From contig UQVG01000030.1 in assembly GCA_900544435.1 (NCBI GenBank), positions 1-12,746 of the forward strand: a stretch of DNA of 12,746 nucleotides, given 5' to 3'. The translations under genes and the position numbers were made by a program. Positions 1 through 5,649 of this stretch are shown here, piece after piece (position 1 is the first letter of the stretch; each line of letters begins with the position of its first letter). The notes under the pieces were generated by a model that ran no database searches, was not told the origin of the DNA, and saw nothing but the letters and a program-made list of their open reading frames with translations. The DNA comes from an uncultured Erysipelotrichaceae bacterium. Lineage in GTDB: Bacteria; Bacillota_I; Bacilli_A; Erysipelotrichales; Coprobacillaceae.

Positions 1-220
1 CTTTATCTAATTTTATATCATCCTTTTCTGAAGACATATCGTTTATAATGGCATCTTTGACAAATTTATTTCGTGATATGCCTGTATGATCTTTTTTGTA
101 TTGTTCATTTAATTTTCTAAAAAGCATATACAATCTGTAATCATATTTATTTCGATATGTAAAATTGACCCTATGAACATTCCTTTTAATATATTCTTGT
201 TGTCTGTTTGTCAATTTCAT
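1..220 (-). CDS. Small unknown protein, 3' end cut by window edge
   Basis: An ATG at 220-218 opens a frame that stays open for 73 codons to the window edge. It has a strong ribosome site (AGGGGAG directly before the start). The start overlaps the stop of the preceding gene as ATGA, so the two are translationally coupled. The visible protein starts MKLTNRQQEYIKR and is rich in Lys, Arg, Asn and Tyr. A segment around residues 48-63 (TGISRNKFVKDAIIND) resembles the second helix of small ribbon-helix-helix proteins, but I do not recognise the family. It is the last visible gene of the par operon. A DNA-binding role is only a guess. Confidence 0.7.
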   Translation of the reverse strand, partial: MKLTNRQQEYIKRNVHRVNFTYRNKYDYRLYMLFRKLNEQYKKDHTGISRNKFVKDAIINDMSSEKDDIKLDK

Positions 221-519
221 CTCCCCTTTTCCCACCAAGTTTCAACATAACTCTCGGCAAGTACATCTTGCATATAATCATAAAATTCTCTTGTACACAT
301 GATTATACTTTGCATACTTACTACATGCTCTTCTTGTGACAATCTTTTTAAAATTTCTACTTTCTCTTCATTTATCTGTTCAGGTTTATCATTTTTGATG
401 CAATAATCAATATATGGATATAATCTAAGTTCTCTTGTGGTAATTTCTCTACCTAAGAATCCTTTTGCGATTTTTTGTACTTCAGGATTTAAACAACCCC
501 TCTTTTTTTTAGTTTCCAA
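217..519 (-). CDS. Hypothetical protein, 100 aa, TTG start
   Basis: The frame begins at TTG (519-517), preceded by GAAAGGA about nine bases upstream; no ATG serves as a better start. The product is soluble, charged and mostly helical in character, with a central Lys/Glu-rich stretch (about residues 44-65) and a Trp pair near the C-terminus (ETWWEKGR). I see no membrane segment or metal-binding motif. It overlaps the next gene by four bases (ATGA). The upstream open segment in another frame ends at 509-511, inside this gene, again suggesting coupling. I cannot assign a function. The tight packing in the par operon supports it as a real gene. Confidence 0.75.
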   Translation of the reverse strand: METKKKRGCLNPEVQKIAKGFLGREITTRELRLYPYIDYCIKNDKPEQINEEKVEILKRLSQEEHVVSMQSIIMCTREFYDYMQDVLAESYVETWWEKGR

Positions 520-564
520 GTAAATCTGTCCTTTCTACTTCATATTCAAGACCATGTTTTTGTC

Positions 565-726
565 CTAAATGATATGCATCAACACAAGTTTCGCATCTAC
601 TCTTTGAATGCGTAGTTTATTTGCACGATATATAGCAAGTTGTATTTCTTGGTCGCTTGCTGAAGTATCTTCAGCAAGTGCCATGATTTTTTTTATCTTT
701 CTAATTAAATCATCCTTTTCAGCCAT
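565..726 (-). CDS. DUF2786-like small protein, possibly frameshifted
   Basis: The ATG at 726-724 follows AGGTAGG and encodes 53 residues, ending at TAG 565. Residues 7-36 ([18 protein letters not shown], then [13 protein letters not shown]) match the pattern I know from DUF2786, whose members carry IKKLLALAED followed by an alanine-rich helix; these occur in phages and mobile elements and have no established function. After about residue 40 the alternative frame (-1) becomes open and reads coding-like sequence with a Cys-x-x-Cys ([20 protein letters not shown]) down to TAA at 511-509. That extension has no start codon of its own. The gene may therefore have lost a base, or it may use recoding. 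The first 40 residues are well supported; the C-terminus is uncertain. Confidence 0.6.
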   Translation of the reverse strand: MAEKDDLIRKIKKIMALAEDTSASDQEIQLAIYRANKLRIQRVDAKLVLMHII

Positions 727-786
727 AATCTACCTACCTATTTTATTTTCAATATATTCATGTTATTTTCTTATCAAATCTTTTTA

Positions 787-1218
787 TCATTCTATCTCGC
801 TATGTTCAACAAGTAAGAGCATATAATCAGCATCTGTAAAACTTAAATCGTTTATATATTTCATAAACGATTTACTTTTAAAAGGATCTTTAGCATGACT
901 TTTATTATGACCTGCCTCTGTCCACCTTAAAAACAAGTTTTTTATAGCCATTGATCTTATTGTTGCTAAAGACTGCGATAGTGGTTTCTCCATATTGTCA
1001 GTTTCACTATATAAAAGAGGAAAAAAGTGAAAGACGATATGATGATAGTTATTGGTTAGAACGAACCTTAGTGTCCAGTCAGATACAATTCCTGTTTTAT
1101 TCAAAACTTCATATACATCCTCATTTTTAGTATCTTTTTTTATAAGTAAGAAGCCTAATTCACTATTTAGTAATTCGTTGATTGTGGTATCAACATTTAA
1201 TTCACTTATTTGTTGCAT
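787..1218 (-). CDS. Hypothetical protein, 143 aa
   Basis: This open frame follows parA by 25 bases and has a good ribosome site (GAAGGGGTG, with about six bases to the ATG). The product is soluble and lacks an obvious signal peptide, long hydrophobic helix or metal-binding motif. Its middle (about residues 50-75) is aromatic and histidine-rich (NNYHHIVFHFFPLLY), followed by an alpha-helical stretch with a conserved-looking FLRWTEAGHNKSH. I do not recognise the family. Position directly behind parA suggests an accessory of partition or plasmid maintenance, but this is inference from context only. Confidence 0.75.
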   Translation of the reverse strand: MQQISELNVDTTINELLNSELGFLLIKKDTKNEDVYEVLNKTGIVSDWTLRFVLTNNYHHIVFHFFPLLYSETDNMEKPLSQSLATIRSMAIKNLFLRWTEAGHNKSHAKDPFKSKSFMKYINDLSFTDADYMLLLVEHSEIE

Positions 1219-1243
1219 TTTTACACCCCTTCTACTTAAAAAG

Positions 1244-2152
1244 CTATTTCCCTAATTTAGTTCTAATATCTTCTAAAATTTCATCAACATATACTCGATA
1301 GTCGGATTGTACATTTGATTTATCTTTATCTTCCAATAGAATAACATTCTTTAATGATGCACTTTCTACTGGTTTACCCTGAAATCGAATTTCTTGTGTA
1401 AATACTCGATTAGGGAAAATATGACGAAGTGTTTTTATCCACTCGTTTGTCAATTTGTTTCTCTGCTTCATTGTAATCAATAATTTGCAGTCATATGGTA
1501 ATCGTTCTTCATTCAGCCATTCAATAAGAATTTCAAGTGTTGCTCCTAACCCTTTAATACTGCGATCAGAAATCGTAACTGGAATAATAATAGTATCGCC
1601 TTCTTTATAGCAGGCACAAATAGAGTTATATGTTAATGAACTTTCAAACGGACTGTTATCAATGATAACTACATCATAATCGTTATCAATCAATGATAAT
1701 GCAGTACGAAGTCTTCCACTTGGATTTTTACCTGATAGTTTCAAATAACCATCCGTCATTGATAATTCATCAGATGCAGGAATAATATCCAAATTTGGAT
1801 AGCAAGTTTGATGGATTGCCTGTTGTATCATTGTTGGTGTCTTTAATACATCATTGATGTCAATTCCATACTTGCGTTCTTTTGAGAATCCACTAGATGC
1901 TAGAGCTTTATAGGCTTTCATGATTGCCTGCTTATCTTCAGACTTATCATAGAATTCTCTTACTTTCATGGCTTGTTCAACAGTAATTTCAGAATCGTCT
2001 TTCATCATAGTAGATTGTCCATTCGCCTGTGGATCAAAAGGAATATAAAGCGTTTTATATCCTGCCTGTGAAATTCCATAAGCCATGTTCAATGCTGTTT
2101 CTGTTTTTCCTACTCCACCTTTACGGTTTTGAATGTTATATGTAATTGCCAT
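1244..2152 (-). CDS. parA: ParA-type partition ATPase
   Basis: A 302-residue ParA/MinD-like ATPase that acts in the cytosol to position and segregate the element's DNA with ParB. The deviant Walker A motif NRKGGVGKTE lies at residues 9-18, with both signature lysines (K11, K16). Walker A' is at about 37-48 (YIPFDPQANGQS, Asp40), and Walker B is DVVIIDNSP at 160-168 with Asp165. The residue after GKT is Glu rather than the common Thr/Ser, which I judge tolerable. Length fits the non-HTH plasmid type, since the P-loop starts at residue 9 and leaves no room for an N-terminal DNA-binding domain. The gene starts four bases after the parB stop, and the ribosome site (AGAGGA) overlaps the end of parB, so expression is coupled. 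The order parB-parA is the reverse of the usual arrangement. Confidence 0.95.
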   Translation of the reverse strand: MAITYNIQNRKGGVGKTETALNMAYGISQAGYKTLYIPFDPQANGQSTMMKDDSEITVEQAMKVREFYDKSEDKQAIMKAYKALASSGFSKERKYGIDINDVLKTPTMIQQAIHQTCYPNLDIIPASDELSMTDGYLKLSGKNPSGRLRTALSLIDNDYDVVIIDNSPFESSLTYNSICACYKEGDTIIIPVTISDRSIKGLGATLEILIEWLNEERLPYDCKLLITMKQRNKLTNEWIKTLRHIFPNRVFTQEIRFQGKPVESASLKNVILLEDKDKSNVQSDYRVYVDEILEDIRTKLGK

Positions 2153-2156
2153 TTTT

Positions 2157-3056
2157 TTATCCTCTCTTCGTTTTTAAATATGTTTTCGTAATATGATCTA
2201 ATTCATTGTCTGTTTTTAAGGTCTGCAAGATTCTATTTAAGTCGTATAGATTTGCATATCCAATCGAAAGTTTTGTCGGTGTAATTGATATTTTTGCATC
2301 TGTTATTTCAACTAGATATTTTTTCAATGTACCCAAAACTTCCTTTTGTTCCAACTCTTCTTGACTAACAACTTTTTCTTTTGGTTTTGTTTCTTGTGCT
2401 TTTCCTGAAAACTCTCCAGTTAAATATGTTTGGATTTGCCTTCCCGTTAGAGGTGTTCCATTGCGATTTGTAAAACCTGTTTTCTGTGCAATCCAATCTC
2501 GCTTTTCCATCCCTTTAGGAATTCGTCTTTGTTCTTCTAAAATGGTTACTTGCATTGGATTTTCAGCATTTTTAATCGCTTTATCGAGTTCCTTATCCTT
2601 TAATTTATGATATTTATAGATTTTCTCATAGTTTTGAATGATGATACGCTTATCTTCTTCTGAAAAGTTGCGTTGATGATTGTCACTCATAATCAATTCC
2701 AATTCACTGATTTCGTCTTCAGGTGTTTGTTCAATCACATACATTGGAAACATACCATCATGCTTTCCTTCTTGGAATAGAAGATTTAAGGCATGGTATC
2801 TTGTTTCTCCACCAATTAAAGTATAGTGTTTTCCATCTTCCCCTTCTTGATAATATACACGACCATTGTTTACCCCATTCTTCTCTAATTCATCAGCTAA
2901 TGATTTTACATCTTCTTCGTTGATGTGAAAGAAATTTAATTTATTTGGACGAATATCATTGATGTGTATCATTTCGATTTGTTGTTTGTTTTTTCTCATA
3001 TGAGAACCAACTGTACCCTTTTGAGGTGTTGCTTCAAATTCACTTAATAGACTCAT
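2157..3056 (-). CDS. parB: ParB-like partition / nuclease-fold DNA-binding protein
   Basis: A 299-residue ParB-family protein, the expected centromere-binding partner of the adjacent ParA. The N-terminal ParB domain begins at about residue 28 (IEMIHINDIRPNKLN). It contains the nucleotide-binding box GGETRYHAL at 82-90 and a second family motif around SDNHQRNFS (124-132), equivalent to the usual ENxQR-region. A helix-turn-helix is likely at about 185-212 (KRDWIAQKTGF, then GRQIQTYLTG). The C-terminal 80 residues are Lys/Glu-rich and could dimerise. The start is three bases beyond the exonuclease stop, and the ribosome site (GGAAGTG) lies within the end of that gene. The residues EATPQKG near the N-terminus are almost repeated in the MazF-like protein upstream. 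No parS could be identified with confidence. Confidence 0.92.
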   Translation of the reverse strand: MSLLSEFEATPQKGTVGSHMRKNKQQIEMIHINDIRPNKLNFFHINEEDVKSLADELEKNGVNNGRVYYQEGEDGKHYTLIGGETRYHALNLLFQEGKHDGMFPMYVIEQTPEDEISELELIMSDNHQRNFSEEDKRIIIQNYEKIYKYHKLKDKELDKAIKNAENPMQVTILEEQRRIPKGMEKRDWIAQKTGFTNRNGTPLTGRQIQTYLTGEFSGKAQETKPKEKVVSQEELEQKEVLGTLKKYLVEITDAKISITPTKLSIGYANLYDLNRILQTLKTDNELDHITKTYLKTKRG

Positions 3057-3058
3057 AT

Positions 3059-3655
3059 CTACACTTCCTTTCTTTCCATTATCTTGTGATAGCAGTATAA
3101 TGTAGCCTTTGCATCTTCATAACTGTCATGTGTTTTAAATTTATATCCAAAGTAATCAGCACAATTTTGTAGTTTCTGCCATTTATAACCCCCATACTTT
3201 TCACTGACTTCGCCATAGATAGGAGCAAACAGTTCCATAACATCAATCACTTGTTTGTTTTCTAAGGAATATAATCCTTCAAGAAATCCTAAATCAAAAC
3301 TTCCATTGTATCCTACGATCACATCTGCATTGTCAAATATTCCTTTAATAAGGGGTGCTAATTGTTGTAATGTTGGTTTGTTTTTTACCATATCATAAGA
3401 AATATGATGTACAGCTTCTGCGTTTTTCCAAGAAGTCGTGAAAATTGGTTTTACATATGTGTTTAACAGTATATTGAAGTTGCCATCTAAAATTGTAATT
3501 TCTAATACTTCATCCAACTCGTTATTTACACCTGTTGTTTCTAAATCAAAGCAAATTGTCTTTGTTTTATTTGTTTCCCCAATTGGTGCAAGATGAGTAA
3601 AATACTCCCTTTGTTTTGCTAATTTATTAGCAACGACCCTTTGTTCGTCTGTCAT
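3059..3655 (-). CDS. DnaQ-like 3'-5' exonuclease (DEDDh)
   Basis: A 198-residue single-domain exonuclease of the DnaQ/epsilon superfamily, removing nucleotides from DNA (or RNA) 3' ends with two metal ions. All five active-site residues are visible: Asp37 and Glu39 (CFDLETTG), Asp121 (YNGSFDLGF), and His176 and Asp181 (HDSYEDAKAT), which makes it the DEDDh type. I chose the ATG at 3655-3653 because GAGGAG lies ten bases upstream; the frame stays open 13 codons further (to 3694) but has no such ribosome site. It overlaps the end of the preceding 57-residue gene and is directly followed by parB. A role in processing DNA during transfer or replication of the element is plausible but unproven. 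Confidence 0.9.
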   Translation of the reverse strand: MTDEQRVVANKLAKQREYFTHLAPIGETNKTKTICFDLETTGVNNELDEVLEITILDGNFNILLNTYVKPIFTTSWKNAEAVHHISYDMVKNKPTLQQLAPLIKGIFDNADVIVGYNGSFDLGFLEGLYSLENKQVIDVMELFAPIYGEVSEKYGGYKWQKLQNCADYFGYKFKTHDSYEDAKATLYCYHKIMERKEV

Positions 3656-3800
3656 GTTCTTCTTTCTCCTCTTCGTATCGTTTTTTTGATGCAAGATCCT
3701 GTAATTCGGCTTTTGTAATGTTGAATTTTTTACAATACATTCCTAATTCTAAAATCTCTTTTTGTGTCTTTAATAAATCTTGATAGGCACTTGATGTCAT
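3627..3800 (-). CDS. Small charged protein, 57 aa
   Basis: An ATG at 3800-3798 with a strong ribosome site (AGAGG, seven bases before the start) opens a 57-codon frame ending at TAA 3627. It overlaps the start of the exonuclease gene by 29 bases in another frame, typical of coupled genes. The protein begins MTSSAYQDLLKTQKEILELG and ends in a very charged Lys/Glu/Arg tail. The middle (KKFNITKAELQDLASKK) could be a helix-turn-helix-like or simple helical element. It lies 37 bases after the MazF-like toxin stop, so it is one of two small neighbours that could be its antitoxin. No family is recognised. Confidence 0.6.
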   Translation of the reverse strand: MTSSAYQDLLKTQKEILELGMYCKKFNITKAELQDLASKKRYEEEKEEHDRRTKGRC

Positions 3801-3821
3801 TTTTTAACCTCTTTTCTAATC

Positions 3822-3831
3822 CCAATATTGG
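3822..3831. repeat. 10-bp perfect palindrome between mazF-like gene and next gene
   Basis: CCAATATTGG reads the same on both strands and sits in the 37-base gap between the toxin stop and the next start. It could be an operator or chance in AT-rich DNA. There is no T-tract, so it is not a terminator. Confidence 0.3.
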
Positions 3832-3837
3832 TTATTT

Positions 3838-4215
3838 CTATATAATCCCTAATTCAATCAACATTGCTTGATTCACTTCACGCATTTGCTTTTCCGTTAA
3901 TTTCCCATAGTATCCAGTAATTTTCTCTTTTTCTACTGGTATAATAACTTCTAACTTAACCATGTTTTTGTCATTCAAAGTAACATGGCAAGGTAATTCG
4001 GGTCTTTTAAGTCTTCTTGTGATTGGTGTAACCAAAATGGTTTTGGAATTCTTGTTCGCTTGGTTATTGGATAACACTACACAAGGTCTTATGTTTGAAA
4101 TAACGGTTGTGCTATAATACGGCATATCAACCCAATATATCTCGCCCTTTTGTGGTGTTGCCTGCTCACTCTCTAATGAGTGAGCAAACTTTCCATTTTG
4201 ATTAGTATCTACCAT
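3838..4215 (-). CDS. MazF/PemK-family endoribonuclease toxin
   Basis: A 125-residue MazF/PemK toxin, a ribosome-independent mRNA interferase in the characterised members. The fold starts at about residue 23 (QKGEIYWVDM). It continues with IRPCVVLSNNQAN, which holds the conserved Arg-Pro (Arg43), then the TILVTPIT strand (59-66), the LPCHV strand and the C-terminal GYYGKLTEKQMREVNQAM helix. Arg43 and the Thr of TPIT correspond to catalytic positions in MazF, so it is probably active. An extra 22 residues at the N-terminus (MVDTNQNGKFAHSLESEQ) exceed the family norm. The start has AAAGGAGAA 11 bases upstream, inside the end of the zinc-ribbon gene. No MazE-type antitoxin is recognisable. The candidates are the 71-residue and 57-residue neighbours. 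Confidence 0.9.
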   Translation of the reverse strand: MVDTNQNGKFAHSLESEQATPQKGEIYWVDMPYYSTTVISNIRPCVVLSNNQANKNSKTILVTPITRRLKRPELPCHVTLNDKNMVKLEVIIPVEKEKITGYYGKLTEKQMREVNQAMLIELGII

Positions 4216-4218
4216 GTT

Positions 4219-4434
4219 TTATAATTGTTCTCCTTTTTCAATATCAATATGTTCTTCAAAATTTCTAATCATTTTATATACAGCAGTTCCTTTAGCCTCA
4301 CACTGCTGACATTCCCAATTATAATATTCATAACAATCATTCCAATTCGAGTATTCAGGTTTTATTGATGCCCCACAAACAGGACATATATTTTCATCTT
4401 GTGTTACTATGTTAATGATTTCTTTAGTTTTCAT
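4219..4434 (-). CDS. Zinc-ribbon small protein, 71 aa
   Basis: The frame starts at ATG 4434-4432 with AAGGAG eight bases upstream. Two CxxC pairs, C17/C20 (ICPVCG) and C42/C45 (ECQQCE), form a classic zinc-ribbon spaced by about 21 residues, with a further Cys at 34 and many aromatic residues between them. The C-terminal part (KMIRNFEEHIDIEKGEQL) is acidic. It ends three bases before the MazF-like gene starts and carries that gene's ribosome site, so the two are made together. By position it could be the toxin's partner or a small regulator, but zinc-ribbon proteins are not a standard MazF antitoxin class, so this stays a hypothesis. Confidence 0.85.
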   Translation of the reverse strand: MKTKEIINIVTQDENICPVCGASIKPEYSNWNDCYEYYNWECQQCEAKGTAVYKMIRNFEEHIDIEKGEQL

Positions 4435-4498
4435 ATAATTTTCTCCTTGTCTTATTTACAGTTATAATCTTTATTCGTGCTTCTTCTTGTTAAAAAAT

Positions 4499-4651
4499 CT
4501 AAGATAAACAGTATTCTGCGATACATAACATCACAAACATCATAATTGTTGTTATCACAATGATTTTTCCTAATGCGAGAATCAGAAGGTTTAAATTATA
4601 TAAAACCTTTCTTCTGTTGATTGTTTTTCTTTTCGTGATCGTTCTTTCCAT
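4499..4651 (-). CDS. Single-pass membrane peptide, 50 aa, first gene of the par operon
   Basis: I place the start at ATG 4651-4649, with AAAGAGTAGGA just upstream. The frame is open to 4765, but those codons would begin upstream of the -35 box, so the longer reading cannot be made from this promoter. The peptide has a basic N-terminus (MERTITKRKTINRRK) and then a nearly uninterrupted hydrophobic segment (residues about 20-47, LLILALGKIIVITTIMM onward). It should therefore insert in the membrane with the N-terminus inside. It resembles in size and design small membrane peptides of plasmids, including type I toxin peptides, but I recognise no specific family. It is the first gene after the two 19-bp palindromes and probably the one they control. 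Confidence 0.6.
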   Translation of the reverse strand: MERTITKRKTINRRKVLYNLNLLILALGKIIVITTIMMFVMLCIAEYCLS

Positions 4652-4667
4652 ATTCCTACTCTTTCTA

Positions 4668-4722
4668 GGTGTAGTATTGCTACACCATAACATTATTTTT
4701 TTAGGTGTAGCAATACTACACC
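4668..4722. repeat. Nested palindromes: two 19-bp reverse-complementary hairpin sites
   Basis: GGTGTAGTATTGCTACACC (4668-4686) and GGTGTAGCAATACTACACC (4704-4722) are exact reverse complements of each other, separated by 17 bases. Each is itself an inverted repeat of seven-base arms around five bases. As DNA they look like a pair of dimer-binding operators with centres 36 bp apart, lying from about +4 to +58 of the transcript. As RNA they could form either two small hairpins or one 19-bp stem ending 17 bases before the first start codon. Both readings point to control of the par operon, transcriptional or translational. No matching regulator gene is obvious in the window; ParB is one candidate. 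Confidence 0.85.
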
Positions 4723-4732
4723 TTATACCTAT

Positions 4733-4761
4733 ATTATAGCAAAACAACCACCTATTTGCAA
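4733..4761 (-). promoter_or_regulatory. Sigma-A-type promoter of the par operon
   Basis: On the minus strand TTGCAA (4761-4756) and TATAAT (4738-4733) are separated by exactly 17 bases. TG one base before the -10 (TGCTATAAT) makes it also an extended -10. Transcription should begin around 4726, immediately before the palindromes. It follows the terminator at 4818-4850, so it starts a new unit. It is the best promoter match seen in the window. Confidence 0.85.
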
Positions 4762-4778
4762 GCATTATTTCAATGCTT
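4760..4778. repeat. 19-bp inverted repeat at the -35 box
   Basis: AAGCATTATTTCAATGCTT has perfect seven-base arms around five bases, the same 7-5-7 geometry as the two downstream palindromes but a different sequence. It overlaps the upstream edge of the -35 box, a place where an operator or activator site would act. Confidence 0.5.
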
Positions 4779-4817
4779 TTAGCCTTATTTTAAAGTCTTT
4801 TTTACATTTTTTGAGCA

Positions 4818-4850
4818 TAAAAAGAGAGAATATTTATCATGAATATCCTC
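4818..4850 (-). terminator. Intrinsic terminator after the sortase gene
   Basis: On the minus strand a nine-base stem (GAGGATATT / AATATTCTC, one G-T pair) with a seven-base loop is followed by TCTTTTT. It lies 35 bases past the sortase stop and ends the mobilization unit. Confidence 0.75.
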
Positions 4851-4884
4851 AAGTTTTAGCTAAGTTTTTTTAGTTTTACCTACT

Positions 4885-5646
4885 TTATTCATTTATTACT
4901 TCTAATACTGCATGAATATAGTATCTGTCTTTGGTAGATGCCAGTTGGCTATTGTTTGTAATTCCATCCAATGAACAAGTATAAAATGTAACCATATTTT
5001 TATCTGTCGTTGCTTGAACATTTGTTACATAGTTGCTCTTGCCTGCAATCACATCAATATATGAAGTGTAACTGACATCATCCGTAATATTGGTTTGATA
5101 GGATGCAGAAGTATCTACATCTTTATACGCTGATACAATATGGGCATCATACAACTTCTCTTCTGTCATAATCTTAATGATTGGATGCTGTTGATAATAA
5201 GAAGCACTCATATAGTTTTTCAGAAATGTAAACATACCACCCGTTCCTAAAACACTGTGTCCATATATAAATGTATTTTTACTGCCGAAGTCTGCTGATG
5301 CCTTTGCATCCATATAGATGCTTCCCTGTTCGTCATAATTCTTATAAAAGTTATGCTTTAGATAATACTCATTATTCGCAGTTTGTACGATTGGTAAATA
5401 AATATCCGTGTTAGGAATATACATAATAGCAACTAGATCTGAATTCATTTGTTTAAGTTCTGCAAAACTCAAGGTACTGCTTTCTTGTTTCTTTCCTTCC
5501 TTTTTTGATTCTTTTTCCTGCACAACTTCTTTCACATTATTCTCAATTTCTTTTTTCTCTTGTTCCTTAAAAAACAAATTTATGAATGGAATTAAAGAAA
5601 CTGTTAGCAAAGTAATAAGTCCACCAAGGATTAACTTCTTTTTCAT
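4885..5646 (-). CDS. Class B sortase
   Basis: A 253-residue membrane-anchored cysteine transpeptidase. Sortases cleave a C-terminal sorting motif of a surface protein and attach it to a nucleophile on the cell wall. A hydrophobic N-terminal anchor (residues 5-26) is followed by a Lys/Glu-rich linker (27-58) and then the sortase beta-barrel. The catalytic residues are His130 (FIYGHS), Cys224 (VTFYTCSLDG) and Arg241 (STKDRYYIHAVL). The extended region between His and Cys with KIMTEEKLYDAHIVSAY and the DG after the Cys are class B features. The start follows the relaxase stop by three bases, with AGAGG upstream. No LPxTG-like substrate is visible in the window. In such elements, sortases usually anchor an adhesin or transfer-related surface protein encoded elsewhere. 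Confidence 0.93.
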   Translation of the reverse strand: MKKKLILGGLITLLTVSLIPFINLFFKEQEKKEIENNVKEVVQEKESKKEGKKQESSTLSFAELKQMNSDLVAIMYIPNTDIYLPIVQTANNEYYLKHNFYKNYDEQGSIYMDAKASADFGSKNTFIYGHSVLGTGGMFTFLKNYMSASYYQQHPIIKIMTEEKLYDAHIVSAYKDVDTSASYQTNITDDVSYTSYIDVIAGKSNYVTNVQATTDKNMVTFYTCSLDGITNNSQLASTKDRYYIHAVLEVINE

Positions 5647-5649
5647 TCC

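Noticed and set aside
3656..3694. Longer start for the DnaQ-like exonuclease
   Set aside because: The extra 13 residues (MHQKNDTKRRKKN) lack a ribosome site and overlap the 57-residue gene; ATG 3655 has GAGGAG at a good distance.
4668..4722. BlaI/CopY-type operator (TACANNTGTA)
   Set aside because: The half-sites point outward with a five-base core (GGTGTAG-N5-CTACACC) and do not match the TACANNTGTA spacing.
4652..4765. Longer start (ATG at 4765) for the membrane peptide gene, giving 88 residues
   Set aside because: It would begin upstream of the -35 box and read through the promoter and palindromes; the 4651 start has a ribosome-like site and a membrane-protein sequence.
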